From NCBI GenBank assembly GCA_963832365.1, contig CAWHUL010000002.1:295010-359009 (forward strand): 64,000 nucleotides of DNA. The letters run 5' to 3'. Positions 48,335 through 55,886 of the stretch are shown one piece after another. Under the pieces are notes generated by a model. The model was not told the DNA's origin. It ran no database searches and saw only the letters and a list, made by a program, of their open reading frames with translations. This stretch comes from CAWBRT01 sp963832365. GTDB taxonomy: Bacteria > Acidobacteriota > Terriglobia > Terriglobales > Acidobacteriaceae. A program made the translations under genes and the position numbers. Within the stretch, counting starts at the first letter, position 1; each line of letters opens with the position of its first letter.

Positions 48335-48701
48335 GCTTCTCCTCGTTAAGATTGCGAATTCGCCGGAGCCGGGAAGGAACTCTCAGGGCTCCGAACTACG
48401 TTGATCACTGTAGGATTCCTGGAGTGCCGCGTCAAATTGAGCTTGCCGGAAACCAAGCCCGGAACACTGAATTTGCATCGGAACTCGTTGGTATTGAACT
48501 GGGGCCTTCGGGATAATCGACGATAATTAATGATGCGAATTCGTATGCGCGGGAGGCCACGCCGCGCGCGGCAGCTCTCGCGGGCCGCAGATGCGGCTTT
48601 GATGATGCGTACCAAATACAGGAACCAGAACTCCAATGGTGGATACATAAGGATTGAGATAGCTCCCGGAGAAATTCACCGTGCTAAAGCAGAGCGGGTT
48701 A
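48335..48701. other. intergenic region upstream of tkt
   Basis: It separates the divergent tkt and tRNA-fMet genes and must contain the tkt promoter, but no clear -35/-10 pair was seen on the minus strand. No supported coding region was found. Confidence 0.4.
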
Positions 48702-48730
48702 TTGACTGCGACGTTGGGGCGCGATAAGAT
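48702..48730 (+). promoter_or_regulatory. sigma-70-like promoter of tRNA-fMet
   Basis: TTGACT, 17-base spacer, TAAGAT, ending five bases before the tRNA. Confidence 0.6.
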
Positions 48731-48735
48731 CATCT

Positions 48736-48812
<77 letters not shown>

Positions 48813-48829
48813 ATTGATTCAGCCACTTC

Positions 48830-48861
48830 CGAGCGCCGACCAGACGGCGCTCGTTCTATTT
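48830..48861 (+). terminator. hairpin after tRNA-fMet
   Basis: CGAGCGCCG / CGGCGCTCG stem of nine pairs with a 6-base loop, followed by TTCTATTT. A terminator for the tRNA transcript is the likely role. Confidence 0.7.
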
Positions 48862-49211
48862 CCCCAAAAACTTCCCCAAACTGCCTACAGGCCCAGCCGC
48901 AGGCCTCTGCCTGCAGACGGCTGCTGCATCGCGAGCTTGGCAATGCTCATCAAATCTTTCAAGCACGAACGTGCGGCCGAGCACCACGCCTGGCCGCATG
49001 CGGGCTGCCGAGCTGTAGGGTTCGCGATTTTGGGTGCCATCGCGGTGGCCGAAGGGATTGCGGTGACCTCGCGGGTTGGCGGGCAATTAGCGGGTCTCCC
49101 TGGTGCCAAGAGCTTCCCAGGCAGATCAAGGCCTCCTGCCGTGCGAAATTCTGGCCTACGGGCACGCGTCATGAACACGCGGCCAGGGCCGTCTTTCGCG
49201 AGGCAACCAGG
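48862..49211. other. region between tRNA-fMet and the AlpA-like gene
   Basis: It starts with a C-rich stretch containing CCCCAAAAACTTCCCC. Open frames exist on both strands, but none has a recognisable domain or a good ribosome-binding site. It may hold the left attachment site arm of the element. Confidence 0.35.
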
Positions 49212-49415
49212 ATGGCCGACATCCACCCAGATACCCTCCCCTTAACCGAACACAAAGCCGCTATCAGGCTTGGTGTGTCGCTATCGACTTTGCGCCGCCG
49301 TAGGCGCGCAGGCAATGGCCCCCGCCATTTCCGTGACGGCGCGATCATCCGCTACTATCCCGCTGATCTCGACCGATATGTCGCTGACCACCTCAAAACG
49401 GAGGTGGCGCGATGA
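49212..49415 (+). CDS. AlpA/excisionase-like HTH protein
   Basis: A 67-residue protein starting MADIHPDTLPLTEHKAAIRL. Its helix-turn-helix (TEHKAAIRLGVSLSTLRRRR) and wing (GPRHFRDGAIIRYYPADLDRYV) fit the HTH_17/AlpA family, which regulates or directs excision of integrated elements. It overlaps the integrase start by four bases (ATGA), so the two are coupled; this pairing is typical of recombination directionality factors and their integrases. Confidence 0.75.
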   Translation: MADIHPDTLPLTEHKAAIRLGVSLSTLRRRRRAGNGPRHFRDGAIIRYYPADLDRYVADHLKTEVAR

Positions 49416-50596
49416 GCCGCAGCCGCAACGGTGTCTACAAACGGCGCAACAGCAAGAACTACTTCTTCAAAGTGAAGAACGAGAACGGCAACTGGATTGA
49501 ACGCACCTCTGGCACCAGCGATTATCGCCTCGCCAAGCAACGGAAAAACCAAGCCGAGCGCGAGATCGAAGAAGGCTTGCTACCGAACGATCGCTCGCAC
49601 TGGACGTTGAAGGCGGCGGTGGAGCAGTGGCTGAAAGAGCGTAAACTTCGTGTCGCCGTCGGCACATACACGTCGGATGTTAGCAATACCCGCAATCTGA
49701 AAGCGAAGCTCGGCGAAGACACTCGGCTGATCAAGCTGGCTACTCCAGAGGCGGTCAAGCGTTACCAGACGCTGCGCCTCGAAGACGCGGTCAGCCCAAA
49801 AACCATTAACAATGAGGCTTTGGCGCTGTCCGCGATCCTGCAGGACGCTAATCTGTGGCATCGCGTGGCAGCACGCTATCGGCCGCTCAAAGTGCGCCGC
49901 TCCGAGTTGGGGATGGCTCTCAGTCGCGAGCAGGAAGTTAAGCTGCTCACCCTGGCGCAGTACTCGGAGATTTCTACGGTCGCGCCCTACGTTGCCGTGC
50001 TATCCGTGCGCACGGGTATGCGGATGAAGGAAATCCGCCACCTACGGCTGAACGCAATCCATCTGACCAGCGAGAAGAAGTACATTCTCGTCCGCCGCAG
50101 CACAACCAAGACAGATGCAGGTAATCGCCACGTTGCGTTGGACAAAGTCGCCTGCTGGGCTCTCCATCGCTTGATTGTCCGAGCATGCTCGCTGGGCGCG
50201 GTCGAGCCAGAGCATTTTCTGTTGCCTACGCTGTTGGAAATGCACACCCGTCGCAATGATCCGCTCCACGGCGGATCTGGCTATGATCCGACACACCCCA
50301 TGTCGTCATGGGAAACAGAGTGGGAGCGGCTGCGCAAGGCGGCGGGGCTGGGCAGCGCACGCTTCCATGACCTGCGCCACACCTACATAACCCGAGCCGC
50401 CGAAGCCGGCGTGCCGATTCCAGTCATCGAGGCACAGGTCGGCCACCTTTCTGCCGCGATGGTGGCGCACTACACGCACATTTCACACGGGGCCATACAT
50501 CGTGCCGCCGAGCAGATCGAAAACAACAGCAATGAATTGCTGCAGCAGATGGCGAGGTTCGAAGCGCTGCAGCAACAGGTGGGAGGGTTCGTATAA
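49412..50596 (+). CDS. tyrosine site-specific integrase
   Basis: A 394-residue phage-type integrase. The N-terminal arm-binding segment (VYKRRNSKNYFFKVKNENG) is followed by a SAM-like core-binding domain (about 70-165) and the catalytic domain with R204 (TGMRMKEI), H319 and R322 (HDLRHTYI), H345 (VGHLS) and nucleophile Y354 (HYTHIS). All five are present, so the enzyme should be active. It lies 600 bases from the 3' end of tRNA-fMet, the likely attachment site. I could not find the matching downstream repeat. Confidence 0.92.
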   Translation: MSRSRNGVYKRRNSKNYFFKVKNENGNWIERTSGTSDYRLAKQRKNQAEREIEEGLLPNDRSHWTLKAAVEQWLKERKLRVAVGTYTSDVSNTRNLKAKLGEDTRLIKLATPEAVKRYQTLRLEDAVSPKTINNEALALSAILQDANLWHRVAARYRPLKVRRSELGMALSREQEVKLLTLAQYSEISTVAPYVAVLSVRTGMRMKEIRHLRLNAIHLTSEKKYILVRRSTTKTDAGNRHVALDKVACWALHRLIVRACSLGAVEPEHFLLPTLLEMHTRRNDPLHGGSGYDPTHPMSSWETEWERLRKAAGLGSARFHDLRHTYITRAAEAGVPIPVIEAQVGHLSAAMVAHYTHISHGAIHRAAEQIENNSNELLQQMARFEALQQQVGGFV

Positions 50597-51042
50597 AACA
50601 GAAGCCAATATTCGATTCAGGAAGCAGCTCTGGGTGCCTCGTACATTCCGACCGCTCCCACGGCCCAACAATTGTCCGCTCGCCACCGAGCGCTGCGCAT
50701 GCTTGACGTCGCGCGCAACCGTCAGCCGTATGTGGTGACGGTTACCGAATAATTCATCACGTTTGCCTCTTCAATGATTTCCAGAAAAGCGATAGGCGGC
50801 ACGGGCAGTGACGATTGGGAAAATATTTTCAGCCTGAGCCCTTTTGCATAAAGCCGCATCGAATTTACTGACAACTTAGCTCCCGTGCATAGCACGGGGA
50901 ACCCATAACGTCGTGGGTCGACGCGGAGATTGATCTTTCATCGATCTCTCAATCACTTATCTGCGATTTCAGTTTGGGACAGGCCACTCTCGGCAGCACT
51001 TTTCGCTGTCAGCGTTGGCGTGTGCCCATAGAGAGCAGATAA
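50597..51042. other. region upstream of the radical SAM gene
   Basis: The integrase frame stays open after its TAA to 50,751 and reads sensibly (ALGASYIPTAPTAQQLSARH...PYVVTVTE), but it has no clear start. A perfect hairpin CCCGTGC-ATA-GCACGGG lies at 50,882-50,898, about 145 bases before the radical SAM gene, and may be an operator or terminator. Confidence 0.4.
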
Positions 51043-53163
51043 ATGAGTAACGACCAGAACACCGTCAAGAATTGCCAATACATCTACAGGCCAACGGGAC
51101 AGGCTGAAGAATACGCGCCCTTGGCCGCCAACCCCTACCGTAACTGCGGCCACGCTTGCGCCTATTGCTACGTCCCAGGCGTGCTTCACATAACTCGCTC
51201 GGAGTTCGACGCTGGCGCGACTCCGCGCGAAGACTACATCCACCACCTCATCAATGATGCGCGGAAGTACCAGGAGGCTGGCATCACCGAGCAGGTGATG
51301 CTTAGCTTCACCACGGACCCGTATCATCCCGGGGACACCTCTTTAACCCGCCAAGTTATCCACGTTCTGCAGGCTCATGGCTTGGGCGTCTGCACGCTAA
51401 CCAAAGGCGGGACCAAAGCCCTCCGTGACCTTGATCTCTTCCGGCCCGACCGTGACGCCTTCGCCTCCACGCTGACCAGCCTAGACGATGACTTTTCACG
51501 CCAGTGGGAGCGCAATGCGGCTCTGCCAGGTGACCGCATCGCTGCGCTTCGCGCCTTCCATGACGCTGGCATTTTCACTTGGGTTTCCCTGGAACCCACG
51601 CTGGACGTGGAGAGCAGCCTTGGAATCATCGAGGCGACACATTCGTTCGTCGATCTGTTCAAGGTTGGGCGGGCGAATTACCTTCCGACGATCACCAGGA
51701 CGACAGATTGGCAGGATTACACAGAACGCGTGATTGAACTGTGCGCACGTCTCGGCGTCAAGCACTATATCAAGAAAGACCTGCAACCGTACCTGCCCGC
51801 CGGATATTACAACCCTATGCGGGTAGCCCAATATCATCCACCATCAGGCTCGCTCATCCCAAGCACGTGCGTCCAGGAGCCGCCTTCCAGTTCTTCGACG
51901 GCGATTGACGTTCCACTGAGCACGCAGGCTGGTTCAACAATAATAACGATGGCAGGGCAGGCATCAGGTTCGCCTACTAGCCCGCCCGACCGGGCTGCAA
52001 CAATCATTGATGTTCCTTTGACTGCTCTGACTGGGTCCGTTCCAGATTCGGATGTGCCTGCCGGGAATCAGGCGGCCGAGACGGAGCCGGGGGTCAAAAA
52101 AGCACCCGGAGAGATGTCATCAGCCGAACTAGTGGCGGCGATCAAGGCACCGACGGAGCGTATTGATAAGCAGCTCGACACCGCCGCCGATCACGAAGCG
52201 CAGGCCAAGCAGGCGCGACGCGAAGCACAGCGTGAATTCGAGAAAAACCGCCCGCTTTACTACGAAATCAAGCGGCGGTTGCTCAATCCCGGTTACCGTG
52301 CCGACCTGGACGGGTGCGAAAACAGGACGGCAGAAGACAATCAGCGGTGTTTCGGTGCTCCTGACTGGAAAGCTTTCAATACGAAATGCCGAGCTTATAC
52401 CCTCAGGCATGCCGACCGTCTGCTGAGGGAATTTGCTGTCGCCAACGGACTGCCCGACACTGGCGGCAACGCCAGTGACCCAAAGCCCCCGAAGCCAAAG
52501 GTTCAAGACCGCACCGACCAGAAGAGGTACGAACATGTGGCGTGTGCAGCGATGGAAATCGCAAAGAAAAACCCCGAAGGAGAGGTGGAGAAGCAGCTCT
52601 TGGCAGCGGCGGAGTCTATCCCCGCGCCATTGACGCCCTTGCCGACCGACCTTTACACCGACGTACTGAACTTCGTCATGGCAGTTTCGTCATCGACCAC
52701 CGATGGGAATCTCAAGGCGGAGGCGAGGCGGCTACGTGGCAAGCTGCTACTCCATCGACCGAAGCCAGAGCCCGACCAAGTGCTGGGTGAGGCACAGGCG
52801 GCAACAGAAAAAAGGAGGAAGCGTAACCAGCGTCTGGTCAAGAAAAATGGCGGGGCGTTGGGAAGCGAGGGATACAACCCGCCTACCGACGCCACCTCTG
52901 GACAAGTCCAGCGGTTGGAGCCGATGTCGGACGCAGAAGAGGAAGCGGCCCCGGCATTCGGCAGTCCAGCAGAGCGGAAGTCATCGTTCGGCCCGTCGCC
53001 ATTGAAGCCTGGGAAAAAGTATGAAGTTCGCCCGGCTCCATGGGGCGGCTATGGCGTTTACGAGGTTGGCTCTCCGGTAAAACTTCAGCAGTATCCGACC
53101 AGTGAAGCAGCATGGGAAGCGATTGATGAGGTTACCGCAATTCCAGAGTCAGTGGTGGCATAA
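51043..53163 (+). CDS. radical SAM protein (SplB/Rv2578c-like) with long C-terminal extension
   Basis: A 706-residue protein. Residues about 25-270 form a radical SAM barrel with the 4Fe-4S motif C35-x3-C39-x2-C42 (NPYRNCGHACAYCY) and SplB-like stretches (LSFTTDPYHPGDTS, GVCTLTKGG, FTWVSLEPTLD). Such enzymes cleave S-adenosylmethionine to make a radical. The remaining 430 residues are not catalytic-looking: a Ser/Thr/Pro-rich linker, a charged helical part (EAQAKQARREAQREFEKNRP), another basic helical part (ATEKRRKRNQRLVKKNGG) and a terminal compact unit (KYEVRPAPWGGYGVYEVG...YPTSEAAWEAIDEV). The substrate is unknown. It is probably cargo of the element. Confidence 0.8.
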   Translation: MSNDQNTVKNCQYIYRPTGQAEEYAPLAANPYRNCGHACAYCYVPGVLHITRSEFDAGATPREDYIHHLINDARKYQEAGITEQVMLSFTTDPYHPGDTSLTRQVIHVLQAHGLGVCTLTKGGTKALRDLDLFRPDRDAFASTLTSLDDDFSRQWERNAALPGDRIAALRAFHDAGIFTWVSLEPTLDVESSLGIIEATHSFVDLFKVGRANYLPTITRTTDWQDYTERVIELCARLGVKHYIKKDLQPYLPAGYYNPMRVAQYHPPSGSLIPSTCVQEPPSSSSTAIDVPLSTQAGSTIITMAGQASGSPTSPPDRAATIIDVPLTALTGSVPDSDVPAGNQAAETEPGVKKAPGEMSSAELVAAIKAPTERIDKQLDTAADHEAQAKQARREAQREFEKNRPLYYEIKRRLLNPGYRADLDGCENRTAEDNQRCFGAPDWKAFNTKCRAYTLRHADRLLREFAVANGLPDTGGNASDPKPPKPKVQDRTDQKRYEHVACAAMEIAKKNPEGEVEKQLLAAAESIPAPLTPLPTDLYTDVLNFVMAVSSSTTDGNLKAEARRLRGKLLLHRPKPEPDQVLGEAQAATEKRRKRNQRLVKKNGGALGSEGYNPPTDATSGQVQRLEPMSDAEEEAAPAFGSPAERKSSFGPSPLKPGKKYEVRPAPWGGYGVYEVGSPVKLQQYPTSEAAWEAIDEVTAIPESVVA

Positions 53164-53218
53164 GAGATGTACAGATACGGCTGACAGCCGCAACGATTGA
53201 ACTGAAGTCAGCAACACG

Positions 53219-53250
53219 AGAGCCTCGGATTATCCGGGGCTCTTGCTGTT
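53219..53250 (+). terminator. terminator after the radical SAM gene
   Basis: AGAGCC-TCGG...CCGG-GGCTCT imperfect stem, then TTGCTGTT; 56 bases after the stop codon. Confidence 0.5.
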
Positions 53251-53975
53251 CGCCTTGAATGAACGACCGCATCGTGCTCTTTCCGGCTCTGGCTGACGCC
53301 GGGGAGCCCGCTTGAACATTGCGTGCCGGGTTGTATGCACCGTGTATTGTGAAGGATAAGCGCAATGGCAGTGCCAGCGATTAAGCTGGAGCACCGATTA
53401 CAGACTTCCTACCGATGAAAATATCCAGCATCGGATGCGGCCCGCTCATAAATCCGCAGACTCCACTGCTCGAAGTGCCACAGCATGAGTACCTGTGCCA
53501 GCTTCCAGTCTATATATTGACGGCACGAACCGCCAAAGACACTGGCGCTGCCTTGCATGTGGTCCGTTCCATAAATTCAACGATATCAAGAGAAGGCGCC
53601 GTTTCAGGTAACTTTGCAGTGGAAAATCTGTGAAAACAACCCTTTAACAGGGAACCATTTCGTAGCCGCCCGGCATCCCATCAGGCTGCCGACGTGCTAT
53701 AAGCTGACCTGATAGATAGCACGACTCGACCATACAACATATAAACGACTGATTTAGATACGACAGATAACGACCGAATGGATTGATAGCTCCTTGAAAT
53801 CGGCTAGCTAACAGCTTACCTATAGCCTTCCAAGAGACATGATGCCGGGGGTGCGTTCAGTTCCAGTGCTGGAACTGGCGAACATCAACCTCCATCACTG
53901 CTGTGCGGTGATGGCACCTCTTCCTCCAGACCTGTTCTGGAGCTGGTCGAGCACTGCCTCGGCCAAGGAGCTGAA
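53251..53975. other. non-coding region with multiple inverted repeats
   Basis: No convincing gene is seen here. It contains CGTGCTAT / ATAGCACG with a 15-base spacer (53,693-53,723), an AT-rich stretch with three ACGAC repeats (about 53,742-53,775), and three adjacent hairpins at 53,858-53,942. The composition is more AT-rich than the flanking chromosome. Confidence 0.6.
53858..53942. repeat. three consecutive hairpins
   Basis: CAGTTCCAG-TG-CTGGAACTG (53,858-53,877), CCATCAC-9-GTGATGG (53,892-53,914) and CTCCAG-7-CTGGAG (53,924-53,942), each a perfect stem, directly upstream of a 33-codon gene. Possible roles are a structured RNA, protein-binding sites or an origin or recombination site. Confidence 0.65.
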
Positions 53976-54077
53976 ATGAATAAACTGAGATCAGGGTGTC
54001 CGACCAAGCCTGCTGGCCGCAGATTTGGCAACCCGGCTAAGCGCAAGGCCGCTGCTGCGGCGGGGAGGAAAGCATGA
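53976..54077 (+). CDS. very small basic protein
   Basis: A 33-residue reading frame, MNKLRSGCPTKPAGRRFGNP followed by AKRKAAAAAGRKA. GGAG lies seven bases before ATG 53,976, and its TGA overlaps the ATG of the next gene (ATGA at 54,074-54,077). The tight coupling and good ribosome-binding site argue that it is real. It is strongly basic, which suggests nucleic-acid binding or a leader role. Confidence 0.5.
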   Translation: MNKLRSGCPTKPAGRRFGNPAKRKAAAAAGRKA

Positions 54078-54496
54078 AAACCCCTCCTGGTGCGAAGCGC
54101 AAACCAATTGAATCGCTTGGATTGGTGAAATTACGCGCAGTCTACCAATCTGTAAGGGTGGCTGATTTCGACCGGCGGACACCCGTCGCTGCTGTCTACT
54201 ACATCGTAGCCAAAGGCGAGTATCAGACTGCTTGCAGCGGTATCCACGTAGCCATAGCGATTGGGCGAGAGCTTATAGACGACATCTTTAGGCTCTACCC
54301 TGAACACAACCTCCTTGACATAACCATTATGCATGTCCCCGGTTGGGATGATGATGACCTGCCGAATCTGCTGACCGACCACATATTGGCTGGCACGTTC
54401 GTTGATGAGGTAATGGTGTTACCCATGGTCAGTGTATTGCTCGATGTAAAGAAACCTGATGTTGAAGCACCGATGCTCCCTACAGGAACCGCATAG
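54074..54496 (+). CDS. unknown 140-residue protein of the element
   Basis: It starts MKTPPGAKRKPIESLGLVKL. A mixed strand-helix pattern follows (VAAVYYIVAKGEYQ, GIHVAIAIGRELIDDIFRLY, LLDITIMHVPGWDDDDLPNLL, VDEVMVLPMVSVLLDV). The length and lack of membrane or signal segments indicate a small cytoplasmic protein. I do not recognise a family. It overlaps the 33-codon gene and is followed by a terminator, so the two form a unit. Confidence 0.6.
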   Translation: MKTPPGAKRKPIESLGLVKLRAVYQSVRVADFDRRTPVAAVYYIVAKGEYQTACSGIHVAIAIGRELIDDIFRLYPEHNLLDITIMHVPGWDDDDLPNLLTDHILAGTFVDEVMVLPMVSVLLDVKKPDVEAPMLPTGTA

Positions 54497-54515
54497 CTTC
54501 AACCTGCAACACTGA

Positions 54516-54546
54516 GCCCTGGTTCGAGTTGAGCCAGGGCGTTTTA
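54516..54546 (+). terminator. rho-independent terminator
   Basis: GCCCTGG / CCAGGGC stem with an 11-base loop followed by GTTTTAG, 20 bases after the preceding stop. Confidence 0.75.
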
Positions 54547-54761
54547 GTTGCGCACTTGATGCTTCTTATTTCGCACATCAATGAAAGGCAATAGTACTCC
54601 AATGGCGTCGATGTTTCTTCCAGTGCTTGGGAAATCGTGGTCAAGATTCCGGTGTCGCGAGTGAGGGATTCGCCGGGGTAGAGCGATTTTAATGACACTT
54701 ACGATACAGAGGTGGACTTTCAAGTGCCGAGCGGGCCCGCCATAGTATGGTACTTGCGTTG

Positions 54762-55550
54762 TTAACGTCGCGGTCTGCTTTTATCGCTCCCGCCACCCTG
54801 CTTTGTCCGGGTTGTTGTTCCTTTGTTTCCGTGCCACCATTTCAAGGCGTATTGACGCTGTGCCCAGGCCACACAATCGCCCGCCTCGCATATCTTTTGA
54901 GTTTTCCGTGATTTGAGGAAGTGGGGGACAGGGCAGTCTGGATTAGCGCAGCGACCGATCTTGCCCGCTGCATAATCCCGCAGGAACAGCACGGTGATCA
55001 GGCCCCATAGATTGTTTGATAACAGTTCGAGGCCGCCAACTTTGCTGCCCAGTCGGATTTCCAGGGCGTGTTTTGCCTGCTTTTGGATTTTCTCGACTGC
55101 TTCGGCTACACCTTCTCCACCTCCCCACGCCTTTCGCAGCAGGTTATAGGCGCTCATAAAATCTGTGGAATCGACGTGGAAACGAGGTTCATTAGCGGCG
55201 TCGACGACCCCTTGAAGTACACCGTAGCGTTTGACAAAGGATTTGGCCGCTTCCGGATCTACTGGCGGCGGCGTCCAACTCGGGCCATACTCATTCGCGG
55301 GCACCACCGCGAGCGGCAAATTAGCAAGCTCGACGTGAGGCGGACGCTTCCAGCGAGCGGCATCAGCGTGTCCGTGCCCGAGTTCCCCCTCGATGCTCCA
55401 GCCATGAGCGCCCTGTCCCGCAAGCGCCATCTGTAATTCAAGCTCCGCGCTTTCAGGTAAGCACCAGTCGTATCGGAGGCTGGCGTGAATGTCATACGGC
55501 CGTTTTCGCGCTGAACTTGAGGTCTTCGGCTGCTTTTGTTGTTTGACCAT
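54762..55550 (-). CDS. zinc-finger protein of unknown function (CGNR-like C-terminus)
   Basis: A 262-residue soluble protein. ATG 55,550 (MVKQQKQPKTSS) is chosen because AAAGGG lies about ten bases upstream; in-frame starts at 55,577 and GTG 55,595 are alternatives. The C-terminal part has CANPDCPVPHFLKSRKTQKI followed by CEAGDC, a four-cysteine knuckle placed like the CGNR zinc finger of ABATE-type proteins, after helical sequence. The N-terminal half contains HADAARWKRPPHVELANLPL. It is divergent from the HTH gene at 55,607 and may be a regulator. Function is inferred only from the finger. Confidence 0.65.
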   Translation of the reverse strand: MVKQQKQPKTSSSARKRPYDIHASLRYDWCLPESAELELQMALAGQGAHGWSIEGELGHGHADAARWKRPPHVELANLPLAVVPANEYGPSWTPPPVDPEAAKSFVKRYGVLQGVVDAANEPRFHVDSTDFMSAYNLLRKAWGGGEGVAEAVEKIQKQAKHALEIRLGSKVGGLELLSNNLWGLITVLFLRDYAAGKIGRCANPDCPVPHFLKSRKTQKICEAGDCVAWAQRQYALKWWHGNKGTTTRTKQGGGSDKSRPRR

Positions 55551-55606
55551 ACTTGAGCCCTTTGGAAGTGCTGCCATAAAGTGGTAATCTATCACTAGAG
55601 GTTAAC

Positions 55607-55870
55607 ATGAACACTGCACTAAAGCAAACGATCGATATGGATCGCATTCCATCCGACCTCATCACAGTCGCCGAGGCAGCCGCGTTATTGAGGCTTCAGC
55701 CAGGGACCGTGCGGTCATGGATTCTAAAGCGCAAGGTGGACTACTTGAAAATCGGCGGGCGGGTATTCCTCCGCCGATCCGATCTCGAGAGCCTGATTGC
55801 GACGAGCATCATTCCCGCAAAGACAAGCGCTTCGGGCGCGAACTCCGGCCGGGTAAGGGAAGAAGGGTAA
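55607..55870 (+). CDS. excisionase-type HTH protein
   Basis: An 87-residue protein. Residues about 16-70 (LITVAEAAALLRLQPGTVRS, then WILKRKVDYLKIGGRVFLRR) match the MerR-like helix-turn-helix with wing of HTH_17/excisionase proteins. GAGG precedes ATG 55,607. It is 13-16 bases ahead of the ATPase gene, so they probably form one unit, and it starts divergently from the zinc-finger gene, an arrangement that suits autoregulation. Confidence 0.8.
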   Translation: MNTALKQTIDMDRIPSDLITVAEAAALLRLQPGTVRSWILKRKVDYLKIGGRVFLRRSDLESLIATSIIPAKTSASGANSGRVREEG

Positions 55871-55886
55871 AGAATTTGGAGAAATG

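Noticed and set aside
48885..49226. Minus- and plus-strand frames between tRNA-fMet and the AlpA-like gene
   Set aside because: Both strands are open and neither has a start with a ribosome-binding site or a recognisable motif.
50597..50751. In-frame continuation after the integrase stop (ending in QPYVVTVTE)
   Set aside because: It reads coherently but has no start codon near its beginning; it may be a remnant, but it is not enough for a gene call.
53742..53775. Three ACGAC repeats as replication iterons
   Set aside because: The repeats are five bases, unevenly spaced and not clearly extended, so I mention them only as part of the non-coding segment.
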